In this document: positions 35,073 to 44,561 of the stretch, one piece after another
Position numbering within the stretch: position 1 is the stretch's first letter
Layout: every line of letters starts with the position of its first letter
Source: Thalassospira tepidiphila MCCC 1A03514
Lineage (GTDB): Bacteria > Pseudomonadota > Alphaproteobacteria > Rhodospirillales > Thalassospiraceae
Direction: 5' to 3'
NCBI RefSeq assembly: GCF_001662875.1
Contig: NZ_JPVZ01000004.1
Location: 1-64,000, forward strand
Length of the DNA: 64,000 nt
The notes under the pieces: model-generated
The model's database searches: none
What the model was told of the DNA's origin: nothing
What the model saw: only the letters and a program-made list of their open reading frames with translations
Program-made: the position numbers and the translations under genes

Positions 35073-35726
35073 CTAGCGCGGGCACTGGTCCGGGTGGGCG
35101 TTGGCGAAGGCCGCAATGGCGTTACAGCGTTGTTCTATGGCGCAAATTCGCGGAAGGTGAGAAAAGCGCACATTCCAGCGGCGCGCGTTATAAAGCTGCG
35201 GGATCAGGCAGATATCGGCCATGGACGGGCGGTCACCGTGGCAGAAATCGCCGTTGGTGCCGTCACCGGCAAGCATGGCTTCAAACCCGGCCAAGCCCGA
35301 TCCGATATATTTCGCCATCCATTCCTGTCGTGCGGCATCGGCGTCATCACCGTGCGCCTCGGCGATATCCATCACATGGCGCACCACCCCCAGATTACAG
35401 ACCGGATGGGTATCCATGGCAATCGCATGCGACAGCGCCCGCACCCGTTGGCGGGCCAGCGTTTCGGTCGGCAAAAGCCCCTGCCCCGGCCTCGTTTCAT
35501 CAAGATATTCAATGATCGACACCGACTGGGTCATCATGACCCCGTCGATTTCAAGGGCGGGGACGAGGCCTTGTGGATTGCGCACCAGGTGTTCGCCGAT
35601 TTTGTGGCTGCCAGCCAGCAGATCAACCGGCACCGTCCGGTACGGAAGGTCGAGCAACCCCAGCGCAATCCGCACGCGATAACTCGCCGAGGATCGCCAA
35701 TAGTCATACAAAACGATCTCGCTCAT
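35073..35726 (-). CDS. maiA: Maleylacetoacetate isomerase (zeta-class GST)
   Basis: 217 residues. LYDYWRSSASYRVRIALGLLDLPY holds the SSxSxRVRIAL glutathione-binding motif of zeta-class enzymes, and PQGLVPALEIDG and TQSVSIIEYLDE complete the thioredoxin-like domain. It converts maleylacetoacetate to fumarylacetoacetate with glutathione, step three of homogentisate breakdown. It is the last gene of a minus-strand set hmgA-fahA-maiA, 11 bases after fahA. Confidence 0.93.
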   Translation of the reverse strand: MSEIVLYDYWRSSASYRVRIALGLLDLPYRTVPVDLLAGSHKIGEHLVRNPQGLVPALEIDGVMMTQSVSIIEYLDETRPGQGLLPTETLARQRVRALSHAIAMDTHPVCNLGVVRHVMDIAEAHGDDADAARQEWMAKYIGSGLAGFEAMLAGDGTNGDFCHGDRPSMADICLIPQLYNARRWNVRFSHLPRICAIEQRCNAIAAFANAHPDQCPR

Positions 35727-35737
35727 AGTGGAGGGCC

Positions 35738-36757
35738 TTATGGTTTGTATTGGCGGACGGTTTGTTCAATCGCACCAAAGATCGACTGGCCTTTGGCATC
35801 AAGCATTTCGATTTTGACGCTGTCGCCAAATTGCAGGAACGGTGTTACCGCCGAACCATTTTCAATGGTTTCGATCATGCGGATTTCAGCAATGCAGGAA
35901 TAACCCGCACCACCCGCGGCAACCGGTTTGCCCGGCCCACCATCAAGCTTGTTCGATACCGTGCCCGACCCGATGATCGACCCGGCACAGAGCGGACGGG
36001 TGCGTGCGGCGTGGGCGACAAGCTGGGCAAAGTCAAAGGTCATATCGATCCCGGCATTGGCACGCCCGAACGGCTTGCCATTGAGATCGACACACAGCGG
36101 CAAATGAAGCTTTCCACCATCCCACGCATCGCCCAGTTCATCCGGGGTCACGGCAACCGGGGAAAAGGCCGAAGACGGCTTGGACTGGAAGAAGCCAAAT
36201 CCTTTGGCCAGTTCGCCGGGGATAAGACCGCGCAGCGACACATCATTGACCAGCATGATCAACCGAATGGCATCACGCGCCTGATCAAGGGTTGCACCCA
36301 TTGGCACATCATCGGTGATGACGGCAATTTCGCCTTCCATGTCGATGCCCCAGGCGGTATCGCCCATCAGGATATCATCGCGCGGACCAAGGAAGCTGTC
36401 CGACCCGCCCTGATACATCAGCGGATCGGTCCAGAAGCTTTGCGGCATTTCGGCACCACGGGCCTTGCGGACCAATTCAACGTGATTGACATAGGCCGAT
36501 CCATCAGCCCACTGGAACGCGCGCGGCAAGGGTGAATGCGCCTCGGTCTGATCAAATGCAACGCGTTTGGCCGGACCTGATCCGGCTTCGACATCGCCTG
36601 CCAGATCCTGAAGACGCGGGGCAATATTAGCCCAGTTATCAAGCGCGGCCTGAAGGGTTGGCGCAATCGCGCTGGCATCGACATATTCCGACAGGTCCTT
36701 GGAAACCAGCACCAGCTGGCCGTCGCGGGTACCATTTTTAAGGGTGGCGAGTTTCAT
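35738..36757 (-). CDS. fahA: Fumarylacetoacetase
   Basis: 339 residues. The metal-binding FAH core is seen in IDMEGEIAVITDDVPMG (acidic ligands), MLVNDVSLRGLI and GSIIGSGTVSNK, followed by DSVKIEMLDAKG. This matches the bacterial 330-residue fumarylacetoacetate hydrolases rather than the 420-residue eukaryotic type. It cleaves fumarylacetoacetate to fumarate and acetoacetate. It lies between hmgA and maiA, which fixes the pathway. Confidence 0.92.
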   Translation of the reverse strand: MKLATLKNGTRDGQLVLVSKDLSEYVDASAIAPTLQAALDNWANIAPRLQDLAGDVEAGSGPAKRVAFDQTEAHSPLPRAFQWADGSAYVNHVELVRKARGAEMPQSFWTDPLMYQGGSDSFLGPRDDILMGDTAWGIDMEGEIAVITDDVPMGATLDQARDAIRLIMLVNDVSLRGLIPGELAKGFGFFQSKPSSAFSPVAVTPDELGDAWDGGKLHLPLCVDLNGKPFGRANAGIDMTFDFAQLVAHAARTRPLCAGSIIGSGTVSNKLDGGPGKPVAAGGAGYSCIAEIRMIETIENGSAVTPFLQFGDSVKIEMLDAKGQSIFGAIEQTVRQYKP

Positions 36758-36823
36758 TGTTTTTGTGCCTCCGGCATTCTTTTCGTTAAGTCCTGAGTGA
36801 TTGTTTTTTGGGGTCGCGGTGAC

Positions 36824-38194
36824 TTACGGGCGACCTTCTGGCGTGCCATCGAACTTGCGTTCCAGCCCCGACCAGCAATCAAGATAATCGTCCTGAAGCG
36901 TTTCCAGTTCGGCTGCGAATTTTGTCAGCTGCTGCGGATAGCGGGTCTCGAACATGAAGGCCATGGTGCCATCAAGTTTCTGCGGACCCAGTTCGGCATT
37001 TGATGCCTTGTCAAACCCGTAGGCATCCGGCCCGTGGGCCAGCATCATGTTATGCAAGCTCATTCCGCCGGGAACAAAACCCTCCTCCTTGGCGTCATAT
37101 TGGCCGCAAATCAGGCCCATGAATTCTGACATAATGTTGCGGTGATACCATGGCGGGCGGAAGGTATTTTCGGCCACCATCCAACGCGGCGGGAAGATCA
37201 CGAAATCAACATTGGCGGTGCCGGCCTCATCGGTTGGCGCGGTCAGGACGGTAAAGATCGACGGATCGGGATGATCAAACAGGATCGCGCCGACCGGCGA
37301 GAAGGTCCGAAGATCATATTTGAACGGCGTGTAGTTGCCGTGCCATGCGACGACATCAAGCGGCGAATGGCCGATTTCGGTCACGTGGAACTGCCCGCAC
37401 CATTTGACCAACACCCGACACGGGGTTTCCTTGTCCTCATAGGCGGCCACGGGTGTTTTGAAATCACGCGGATTGGCAAGGCAGTTGGCCCCGATCGGCC
37501 CGCGTTCGGGCAAGGTGAATTTGGCGCCATAGTTTTCACAGACATAGCCGCGCGCACCACCATCAATCCCGGCCTCGAGGATGCTGACCTTAAACAGCAT
37601 GCCGCGCGGAATAAGCGCAATTTCAAGCGGGGCGACATCCATCATGCCAAGTTCGGTAAAAATGCGAAGCGTGCCACTTTCCGGCACGATCAGAAGTTCA
37701 CCATCGGCATTGAAGAAATAGTCATCGACCATGTCGGTGTTACATACATAGACATGACTTGCCATGCCGGTCTGGGTCATGGCATCGCCCGCGGTCGTGA
37801 CGGTGCGCATGCCCGATATGAAATCAACCGCGTCCTTTGGCATCGGCACCGGATCCCAGCGCAACTGCCCCAGCGCAAGGCTGTGATCATTCAAACAAGG
37901 TGCTGTTTTCCAGAACGGTCGATCAAGGGCCGCAAAGCGCCCGTTATGTTTTACACTTGGGCGAATGCGATACAGCCAGGACCGTTCATTGGTGCCGCGC
38001 GGGGCGGTGAAAGGCGATCCTGAAAGCTGTTCGGCATAAAGGCCATAGGCGCATTTTTGCGGGCTGTTTTGCCCTTGCGGCAACGCACCCGGAAGACTTT
38101 CGGTTTCAAAATCATTGCCGAAACCGGGCATGTAACGCAGATCGTTGGCACCGCCTTTTTCGGCATTTTTGGTCGGCTCATTGTGATCCGTCAT
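36824..38194 (-). CDS. hmgA: Homogentisate 1,2-dioxygenase
   Basis: 456 residues, near the usual 430-445. [26 protein letters not shown] is the conserved N-terminus; [18 protein letters not shown] holds an iron-ligand His and Glu, and [16 protein letters not shown] the other His region. It opens the homogentisate ring with O2 and Fe(II), giving maleylacetoacetate. ATG at 38194 has GGGAGG upstream. First gene of the hmgA-fahA-maiA operon, divergent from a MarR regulator with a clear operator in the 80-base gap. Confidence 0.95.
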   Translation of the reverse strand: MTDHNEPTKNAEKGGANDLRYMPGFGNDFETESLPGALPQGQNSPQKCAYGLYAEQLSGSPFTAPRGTNERSWLYRIRPSVKHNGRFAALDRPFWKTAPCLNDHSLALGQLRWDPVPMPKDAVDFISGMRTVTTAGDAMTQTGMASHVYVCNTDMVDDYFFNADGELLIVPESGTLRIFTELGMMDVAPLEIALIPRGMLFKVSILEAGIDGGARGYVCENYGAKFTLPERGPIGANCLANPRDFKTPVAAYEDKETPCRVLVKWCGQFHVTEIGHSPLDVVAWHGNYTPFKYDLRTFSPVGAILFDHPDPSIFTVLTAPTDEAGTANVDFVIFPPRWMVAENTFRPPWYHRNIMSEFMGLICGQYDAKEEGFVPGGMSLHNMMLAHGPDAYGFDKASNAELGPQKLDGTMAFMFETRYPQQLTKFAAELETLQDDYLDCWSGLERKFDGTPEGRP

Positions 38195-38221
38195 TGCCTT
38201 TTTCCTCCCAATCTTTGATAT

Positions 38222-38252
38222 AGTTACATTCGTAACTGTAATTTTTGTAACT
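38222..38252. promoter_or_regulatory. MarR-type operator between hmgA and its regulator
   Basis: AGTTAC (38222-38227) and GTAACT (38232-38237) form a perfect inverted repeat with a 4-base spacer; GTAACT recurs at 38247-38252. It probably controls both divergent genes. Confidence 0.7.
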
Positions 38253-38274
38253 ATCAAACAGCCTTTTGAAGCCA

Positions 38275-38703
38275 ATGAAATCCGAATTCGATCTTCACAG
38301 TTTCCTGCCGTTTCTGATGCATCACGCCAGTGAAAAGCTCAGCCTTGGCTTTCGCGATATATATCGCGACCGATACCGGATGACGCGGTCCGAATGGCGG
38401 GTTCTGGCGACACTGGGCCAGTATGGCGCCTTAACCGCGACCGAAATCGTGACCCATACCGGACTGCATAAAACCAAGGTTTCGCGGGCTGTCTTTTCCA
38501 TCGAGAAACGGCGTTGGTTGAAACGGTTTCAGGATGAAAATGACCGCCGTGTGCATCGCCTTGACCTGACAGCGCAGGGAAAATCGGCCTTCACGTCACT
38601 GTGTGAGGCGGGGATCGCCTATGACCGGAAAGTGCGCGACTTTCTGGGCGAAGATGAATTCAAACGTCTTTCAGACCTCCTGAAACGGTTTAACGACCTG
38701 TGA
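38275..38703 (+). CDS. MarR-family regulator, likely of homogentisate catabolism
   Basis: 142 residues. The winged helix-turn-helix reads [69 protein letters not shown], with the DxRxxxLxLT wing typical of MarR. ATG at 38275 follows an in-frame TTG; no strong ribosome site distinguishes them. Placed divergently from hmgA with an inverted repeat between, it is the likely repressor of the hmgA-fahA-maiA operon, perhaps responding to homogentisate. That effector is inferred. Confidence 0.9.
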   Translation: MKSEFDLHSFLPFLMHHASEKLSLGFRDIYRDRYRMTRSEWRVLATLGQYGALTATEIVTHTGLHKTKVSRAVFSIEKRRWLKRFQDENDRRVHRLDLTAQGKSAFTSLCEAGIAYDRKVRDFLGEDEFKRLSDLLKRFNDL

Positions 38704-38713
38704 CCTTAGCCCC

Positions 38714-39556
38714 TTAAGCCTGATCAGGCTCCGCGCGCGGCGTGCCACCCCAGCTTTGCGTGAAATCGGCAATGGCACGGGTAAACACATCGAACGCCGC
38801 CTGCCCCGGCTGAAAGTAATTGGCATTGGGGTTCATCAGCGTGACGCAACAGGCCACCGCCCCGTCGAGATTATAAACCGGCGCACTGATCGCCGATAAA
38901 CCGGGCACGATATCGCCTTCGATTACGGCCGCCCCGCGTTGTTTGGTGTCGACAATCAGCCGGTCCACCGTGGCGTCATCCCAATGCAGGATTTCCTGTT
39001 CGGCCGAAATAACGTGTTCAATCGCGCTGCGCGGCATACTGGCCAAAAAGGCCTGCCCGGTTGCAGAGCGCAAAAGCGGCATCACCGTGCCAAGCCCCAT
39101 GGTCGATATGATCGGCGGGCCACCATGTTCGGTGCGGATCAGAACCGGGCCACGTTCACCCCAGATCGCCAGATGCCCCGATGATCGCAAATCAATCGCC
39201 AGATTGCGCAACAGCCGGCCGGCGCGCATTACCACATCATTGCGTTCAATCGCCGAAACGCCCATGCGCAACGCCATCGGGCCAAGACCATACAGCCCCG
39301 TCTGGTCATCCTGCCAGGCAAGGCCGATGCGCACCAGACTGGCAAGATAGCGATGGACCTTTGCCGCGGGCATAGAAACCGCGTCTGCAAGGTCCTTTAG
39401 CGGCACCGGGAATTTGAAATCGCACAAGGCGGCAATAATGACGCCACTGACCTCGACCGATTGGATGCCTTTGCGCTTGTCAGCGGCATCAACCACGTCG
39501 GCGATGTCATGTTCGGTTTCGCTATCCGGGATATTTTTGGGCGAGGCTTTGGTCAA
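38714..39556 (-). CDS. IclR-family regulator, likely of the TRAP transporter
   Basis: 280 residues. The winged HTH covers SVEVSGVIIAALCDFKFPVPLKDLADAVSMPAAKVHRYLASLVRIGLA. The effector domain has the usual LGTVMPLLRSATGQAFLA and the late GDIVPGLSAISAPVYN. The frame starts with TTG at 39556 after a modest AGGT; no better start exists upstream. It is divergent from the dctP-like gene, with 203 AT-rich bases between, so control of that transporter is likely. IclR proteins commonly sense aromatic or small organic acids. Confidence 0.88.
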   Translation of the reverse strand: MTKASPKNIPDSETEHDIADVVDAADKRKGIQSVEVSGVIIAALCDFKFPVPLKDLADAVSMPAAKVHRYLASLVRIGLAWQDDQTGLYGLGPMALRMGVSAIERNDVVMRAGRLLRNLAIDLRSSGHLAIWGERGPVLIRTEHGGPPIISTMGLGTVMPLLRSATGQAFLASMPRSAIEHVISAEQEILHWDDATVDRLIVDTKQRGAAVIEGDIVPGLSAISAPVYNLDGAVACCVTLMNPNANYFQPGQAAFDVFTRAIADFTQSWGGTPRAEPDQA

Positions 39557-39759
39557 AATTTACCTGCATAAATTTCATATTGCGTAATTGATTATATATA
39601 TCATAATTCCAATTCAAAGAAAAAACAGCATTCCAGGCGCGATCCCAGACTGCCATCCCAGACACGCACAGGCTGATGGCAACTGCACAGCAATCGCTTG
39701 GCCCGAAGCTGGTCAGACGCAAGACCAAATGAACGACTTAAAAAAACAGGGAGACATCC

Positions 39760-40818
39760 GTGAAACATCCTACTCTTCGTAAAACGCTGCTTGGTCTTAT
39801 GACCGGCGCAACCATTCTGGCCGGTGCCGGTATCGCGCATGCGGCCGACATCACCCTTAAAGTCAGTCACTATCTGCCACCAAGCCACGGCTTCCAGAAG
39901 GACTTCCTTGAAAGCTGGGGACAGCAACTGTCGGAAAAAACCGGCGGCAAAGTCGAAGTCGAGATCTATGACGCCACGTCGGCCTTTGGCAAAATCGACC
40001 GTCAGGCCGATCAGGTACGCGCGGGCGTTATGGATATGGCCGTGGGCCTGAATGGTATTCCGCGTGACCGTTATCCGGCTGCCTCGGTGATTGAACTGCC
40101 GTTTTTGGTGAAATATGCCGATTCCGGGTCGGAAACCCTGTGGCAGCTTTACAAGGAAGGCCTGCTAGGCAGTGACTATCAGGACTTCAAGGTCCTTGGC
40201 CTGTTTACCCATCCGGGTGGCCTGATCCACACCCTTGATACACCGGTCAGATCGCTTGATGACCTCAAGGGCCTGCGTCTTCGCACACCAAGCCCGGCGA
40301 TTTCGGCAATGCTGGAATCCTTTGGCGCATCCCCGGTCGGCCTGCCGCCATCAGCCATCTACGAAAACCTTGAAAAAGGCAATATCGAAGGTCTGGTTGC
40401 CACCTGGGATCTGGTCAATGCGGTCAAGGCCAATGAACTTTTGAAATATCACACCGATGCCGCAGCCTATACCGCCGGCTTCTATTTCGTCATGAATCAG
40501 AAAAAATATGACAGCCTGCCCGACGACGTGCGGGCCGCAATTGACGAAATTTCCGGCGATGTCCTTGTCGGGAAATTCGGCGACTGGTGGGACAAATGGG
40601 AAGCCGTTGGCAGGGCTGATGCGGAAAAACACGGCAATGAAATCATCACGATTGATGACGCCACCCGCGCCGAATGGCAGGAAGCATCCCAGCCGATGAT
40701 CAAGGAATACCTTGCCAGCCTGAAGGAAAAAGGCGTTTCAGATCCTGAGGCGATCTATGCGCGCGCGCAGGAACTTATCGCGGAATTTGATGCCAAATAT
40801 CACGCTGGCGACAAATGA
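39760..40818 (+). CDS. TRAP transporter solute-binding protein (DctP family)
   Basis: 352 residues. The signal peptide KTLLGLMTGATILAGAGIAHA is followed by ADITLKVSHYLPPSHGFQKDFLESWGQQL. The ligand-carboxylate arginine region LRTPSPAISAMLESFGASPVGLPPSAIYENLEKGNIEG is well preserved, so the ligand is probably a carboxylate. GTG at 39760 has GGGAG 6 bases upstream. Its stop overlaps the small permease start (ATGA). Given the aromatic catabolism neighbours and IclR regulator, an aromatic or keto acid is possible but unproven. Confidence 0.93.
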   Translation: MKHPTLRKTLLGLMTGATILAGAGIAHAADITLKVSHYLPPSHGFQKDFLESWGQQLSEKTGGKVEVEIYDATSAFGKIDRQADQVRAGVMDMAVGLNGIPRDRYPAASVIELPFLVKYADSGSETLWQLYKEGLLGSDYQDFKVLGLFTHPGGLIHTLDTPVRSLDDLKGLRLRTPSPAISAMLESFGASPVGLPPSAIYENLEKGNIEGLVATWDLVNAVKANELLKYHTDAAAYTAGFYFVMNQKKYDSLPDDVRAAIDEISGDVLVGKFGDWWDKWEAVGRADAEKHGNEIITIDDATRAEWQEASQPMIKEYLASLKEKGVSDPEAIYARAQELIAEFDAKYHAGDK

Positions 40819-41351
40819 CCCAACCGACTGAAAACTTCGGTGGATCGCGGCTTTATGCCGCGGTTCACCGCACTGACCGCTTTATGAACAAACTGACCGA
40901 CATTCTGGCGTTTGTCGGCATGGCCGCCCTGATCGGTGCGATTGCCATTGTGGTTGTCGACATCATCTGGCGCCGCATTGGCGGCCAATCGATGGTGGGT
41001 GCGGTTGACCTGACCCAGTTTTGTGTCATGGCGGCGGCATCCTGGGCGATCCCCTATGCGTTTAGCGCCCATGCCCATGTCACGGTCGACCTGGTGGGCA
41101 AGAACCATCTTCGTTTCCTGTTTCGCATCATCGACACCCTGATCCCGCTTCTGTGTGCGGGGTTGATGGCGTTCCTGTTTTATCTGTCATGGGGACGCGC
41201 GATGGAACAATGGAGCTATGGCGATGTGTCGCAGAACCTTGAGATTCCGATGATCCTGTTCTGGGGCTTCCTTCTCAGCGGCATGGCGATATCGACAGTG
41301 GTCTGTCTTGTCCATTTTCTGAAAATGCTTTTAACGAACGAGAATAACTGA
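40815..41351 (+). CDS. TRAP transporter small permease (DctQ family)
   Basis: 178 residues with four membrane segments (DILAFVGMAALIGAIAIVVVDIIWRRIGG is the first, with the usual R-R after it). DctQ proteins assist the large permease. Start and stop both overlap neighbours by a few bases, so the three TRAP genes are translationally coupled. Confidence 0.9.
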   Translation: MTQPTENFGGSRLYAAVHRTDRFMNKLTDILAFVGMAALIGAIAIVVVDIIWRRIGGQSMVGAVDLTQFCVMAAASWAIPYAFSAHAHVTVDLVGKNHLRFLFRIIDTLIPLLCAGLMAFLFYLSWGRAMEQWSYGDVSQNLEIPMILFWGFLLSGMAISTVVCLVHFLKMLLTNENN

Positions 41352-42664
41352 TGGCGACGGAATGGGCGGGATTGATCGGGTTTGTTGCAGCACTGGCACT
41401 AGCCCTTTTGCGCGTACCGGTTGCTGTTGCGATGGCGGTGGTTGGTATTATCGGAACGCTGCTTTTGACCGACTGGATGTCGGCAAGCTATGTGATGGCA
41501 AGCCTGCCGTTTGAGGCGATTTTCCCTTATGGCCTTTCGGTGGTGCCACTGTTCATTTTTATGGGCGTGTTCGCCTCACATTCCGGCCTTTCAAGCAACC
41601 TGTTTCGCGGTATCACGGCGTTTTCCGGACATCGTCCGGGCGGACTTGCCGCATCAAGCATCGGGGCCAGTGCGGTGTTTGGCGCGATTTGCGGATCGTC
41701 GCTTGCGACCTGTGCGACCATGGGGCGGGTGGCACTGCCTGAAATGCGTCAACGCGGCTATGCCAAAAGCCTTGCCGGGGCATCGATTGCGGCGGGCGGC
41801 ACACTGGGCGTTCTCATTCCGCCATCGATCCTGCTGGTGATTTACGCGCTGATGACCGAACAATCGATTGGCGCGCTGTTTGCCGGCGCGATGATCCCGG
41901 GTCTGTTGGCGACGGTGCTTTATATCGCCTCCATCCGCATTCAGGTGATGCGCGATCCGTCGCTTGCGCCGGTCAGCACCTATGTGCCCTGGTCGCAACG
42001 CTGGGGGGCCTTGTTGCAAATGTGGGATGCGGTCCTTTTGATCGCCTTGGTGATTGGTGGCATTTATGCCGGCCTGTTTTCCCCGACCGAGGCCGCGGCC
42101 GTTGGTGCGGGGGCAGCGTTGCTGTTTGCCTTTATGCGCAAGCGCCTGACCTGGAGCGTTTTGCGCACCGGTATTCGCGAAACGGCCGGCATGACCGGGA
42201 TGATTTTCCTTATTCTGGTGGGCGCGGCACTTTTCAATTTCTTCATTGAAACCAGCGGACTGACCCAGACCTTGGTCGACTGGATCACCACACAGGGCTA
42301 TTCGCCGCTTGTCGTTTTGATCGCGCTTCTGGTGTTCTATGTCGTTCTCGGGTGCTTCATGGATAGCCTGTCCATGATCCTTCTGACCGTGGTTCCGGCC
42401 TATGGCGTGATTACCGGGGTCGGCTATGACCCGATCTGGTTTGGCGTTGTCCTGGTATCGGTTGTTGAAATCGGCCTGATCACCCCGCCGATTGGCATGA
42501 ACCTGTTTATCATTCAGGGCGTTTCACCGGACATGAAGATCACCACCCTTGCGCGCGGTATCCTGCCATTTCTGGCGGCTGACTTTGTGCGGGTGATCCT
42601 GATGATTGCACTCCCGGGACTGGTTTTGTGGTTGCCGCATTTGCTGGGATTTGGTGCCTACTAA
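41351..42664 (+). CDS. TRAP transporter large permease (DctM family)
   Basis: 437 residues, about 12 membrane segments. GASAVFGAICGSSLATCATMGRVALPEMRQRGYAKSLAGASIAAGGTLGVLIPPSILLVIYALMTEQSIGALF is the hallmark DctM stretch, and VVEIGLITPPIGMNLFIIQG the second inverted-repeat half. It is the sodium-driven transport unit that works with the two upstream proteins. ATG at 41351 overlaps the previous TGA by one base. Confidence 0.95.
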   Translation: MATEWAGLIGFVAALALALLRVPVAVAMAVVGIIGTLLLTDWMSASYVMASLPFEAIFPYGLSVVPLFIFMGVFASHSGLSSNLFRGITAFSGHRPGGLAASSIGASAVFGAICGSSLATCATMGRVALPEMRQRGYAKSLAGASIAAGGTLGVLIPPSILLVIYALMTEQSIGALFAGAMIPGLLATVLYIASIRIQVMRDPSLAPVSTYVPWSQRWGALLQMWDAVLLIALVIGGIYAGLFSPTEAAAVGAGAALLFAFMRKRLTWSVLRTGIRETAGMTGMIFLILVGAALFNFFIETSGLTQTLVDWITTQGYSPLVVLIALLVFYVVLGCFMDSLSMILLTVVPAYGVITGVGYDPIWFGVVLVSVVEIGLITPPIGMNLFIIQGVSPDMKITTLARGILPFLAADFVRVILMIALPGLVLWLPHLLGFGAY

Positions 42665-42723
42665 CTACGTCACCTTGTTTTCGGCACAGCAAGCTGAAAC
42701 AATCAAAACACATTGATTCCCAA

Positions 42724-42751
42724 ACGCCACCATAAGAAATTATGGTGGCGT
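42724..42751. other. Perfect 12-bp hairpin with GAAA tetraloop
   Basis: ACGCCACCATAA (42724-42735) pairs with TTATGGTGGCGT (42740-42751) around GAAA. It lies 17 bases before the GNAT start. It could end TRAP transcription or act in the GNAT leader; there is no T-run. Confidence 0.6.
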
Positions 42752-42768
42752 AACTGATTGGAAAGCAC

Positions 42769-43221
42769 ATGATCCGCCCGGCAAAACCCAGCGATGAACC
42801 CGCCATCCGCGAGTGCGCCATCTCGGCTTATCAGCAATATGTTGCTGTGATCGGGCGAAAGCCGGCCCCGATGTCCGCCGATTTTGCGGCACAAATCAGC
42901 GCCGGACACATTCATGTCGCGACCGATGACGACGACCGGCCGTTTGGCTTTGTTGTTTTTTACCCGGATGATGACACGACCATGATGCTTGAAAACATCG
43001 CGGTTACGCCCGCGCAAAATGGGCGTGGTATTGGCAAACGCCTGATGGCCGTCTGCGAGGAAACCGCACGGCAGCAAGGGTTTTCGCGTGTCCGTCTTTA
43101 TACCAATGAAAAAATGTCGGCGAATTTATCGATTTACCCGCATCTTGGTTATGTCGAAACAGACCGACGCACGGAAGACGGCTTTAAGCGGGTTTATTTT
43201 GAAAAGACGCTGTCGGCCTAG
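42769..43221 (+). CDS. GNAT-family N-acetyltransferase
   Basis: 150 residues. NIAVTPAQNGRGIGKRLMAVCEETARQQG is the acetyl-CoA site (Q/RxxGxG/A), and VRLYTNEKMSANLSIYPHLGYVETDRRTEDGFKRVYFEK the end of the fold. The acceptor is unknown. The gene stands between the TRAP operon and hpd, ending at a bidirectional terminator. Confidence 0.9.
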   Translation: MIRPAKPSDEPAIRECAISAYQQYVAVIGRKPAPMSADFAAQISAGHIHVATDDDDRPFGFVVFYPDDDTTMMLENIAVTPAQNGRGIGKRLMAVCEETARQQGFSRVRLYTNEKMSANLSIYPHLGYVETDRRTEDGFKRVYFEKTLSA

Positions 43222-43233
43222 CGCCCCCAAAAG

Positions 43234-43266
43234 CAAAAGCCCGGATTGATGTCATCCGGGCTTTTG
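43234..43266. terminator. Bidirectional terminator between GNAT gene and hpd
   Basis: CAAAAGCCCGGAT (43234-43246) pairs perfectly with ATCCGGGCTTTTG (43254-43266), with A/T flanks on both strands. Confidence 0.85.
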
Positions 43267-43285
43267 TAAAATCTATTGCCAATCA

Positions 43286-44398
43286 TTATTCGGCGGCATC
43301 CACCTTCAGCACGCCACGGCGGATCTGGTCTTCTTCGATGCTTTCAAACAGGGCGCGGAAGTTGCCCTCGCCAAAGCCTTCGTCGCCTTTGCGCTGAATA
43401 AACTCAAAGAAGATCGGGCCGATCACGGTTTTCGAGAAGATCTGCAGCAAAATCTTGGTCGTGCCGCCATCAACCACACCTTCGCCATCGATCAGGATGC
43501 CGTGGGTTTTCATACGTTCAATCGGCTCGTCATGGCCGTGCACGCGTTCATGCGATTTCTCGTAATAGGTTTCCGGCGGGCCGGGCATGAATTTCAGGTC
43601 ATTGGCGGCAAGCTTGTCGGTGGCGTCATAGATGCCATCGGTGCCGACCGCGATATGCTGAATGCCTTCGCCCTTGTATTTGCGCAGGTATTCTTCGATC
43701 TGGCTTTTGTCATCGGTCGATTCATTAAGCGGAATGCGGATCTTGCCACAGGGGGACGTGATCGCGCGGCTGACCAGACCGGTGATTTTGCCGGCAATGT
43801 CAAAGAAGTGGATTTGCTTGAAACCAAACAGGTCGCGATAGAAGTCCCACCATTTATCCATATTTCCGCGATAGACGTTATGGGTCAGGTGATCGAGGTA
43901 ATAGAAACCAACACCTTCGGGCTTCGGATCGCGTTCGCCCAGCCAGTCAAATTCCGCATCATAGGTCGAACCGGTTTCACCGTATTTGTCGACGAAATAC
44001 AGCAACGACCCGCCAATGCCGACGATGGCGGGCACATCAAGCGTCTTGTCATCCCCGGTGTAGGGTTCTGCCCCCTTTGACACTGCATGGTCAAAGGCAT
44101 GCTTGGCATCCACCACGCGCCATGCCATGGACGGTGCGCAGGGGCCGTGCTTTTCAACGAATTTCATGCCGTGGGAGGATGGCTCGGCATTGAGGATGTA
44201 GTTGATATCGCCCTGACGCCAGACAGTGATGTTTTTGGTCTTGTGTTTGGCAACCGGGCTGTATCCCATGCGGGCAAACAGGGTTTCCAACTTTTCGGCG
44301 TCTTCATGGGCGAATTCGACGAACTCGAACCCGTCGGTTCCGGCCGGGTTTTCATCGCTAATGGTTGCGCGCGGGGCATCATGCGGGAACGGACCCAT
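43286..44398 (-). CDS. hpd: 4-hydroxyphenylpyruvate dioxygenase
   Basis: 370 residues. The Fe(II) ligands are visible as His in YYLDHLTHNVYRG, His in GIQHIAVGTDGIYD and Glu in GPIFFEFIQRKG; GFGEGNFRALFESIE is the gating C-terminal helix. It converts 4-hydroxyphenylpyruvate to homogentisate, feeding hmgA. ATG at 44398 has AAGGAGA upstream. It is not in the hmgA operon but has its own divergent Lrp-type regulator, with palindromes in the gap. Confidence 0.96.
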   Translation of the reverse strand: MGPFPHDAPRATISDENPAGTDGFEFVEFAHEDAEKLETLFARMGYSPVAKHKTKNITVWRQGDINYILNAEPSSHGMKFVEKHGPCAPSMAWRVVDAKHAFDHAVSKGAEPYTGDDKTLDVPAIVGIGGSLLYFVDKYGETGSTYDAEFDWLGERDPKPEGVGFYYLDHLTHNVYRGNMDKWWDFYRDLFGFKQIHFFDIAGKITGLVSRAITSPCGKIRIPLNESTDDKSQIEEYLRKYKGEGIQHIAVGTDGIYDATDKLAANDLKFMPGPPETYYEKSHERVHGHDEPIERMKTHGILIDGEGVVDGGTTKILLQIFSKTVIGPIFFEFIQRKGDEGFGEGNFRALFESIEEDQIRRGVLKVDAAE

Positions 44399-44421
44399 CG
44401 GAAGTCTCCTTTGATTGGCAC

Positions 44422-44447
44422 ATTCGAATGATTGGAATTATTCGAAT
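44422..44447. promoter_or_regulatory. Paired ATTCGAAT palindromes between hpd and the Lrp gene
   Basis: ATTCGAAT occurs at 44422-44429 and 44440-44447, 18 bases apart. Position just upstream of the hpd start suggests an Lrp-type operator. Confidence 0.5.
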
Positions 44448-44561
44448 TCTTGTTATGTCCCAATCGTGCGCCAAACCGCGTGCAACGTGCGTGCATTTAC
44501 GCTTGCTTTTCGGAATTCTTTGCATACATCATGCATTAAATAACCATTTGGCGCGTGAAAC

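Noticed and set aside
36824..44398. TRAP transporter as part of the tyrosine pathway operon
   Set aside because: It has its own IclR-type divergent regulator and opposite orientation to hmgA and hpd, so pathway membership is only a possibility from proximity.
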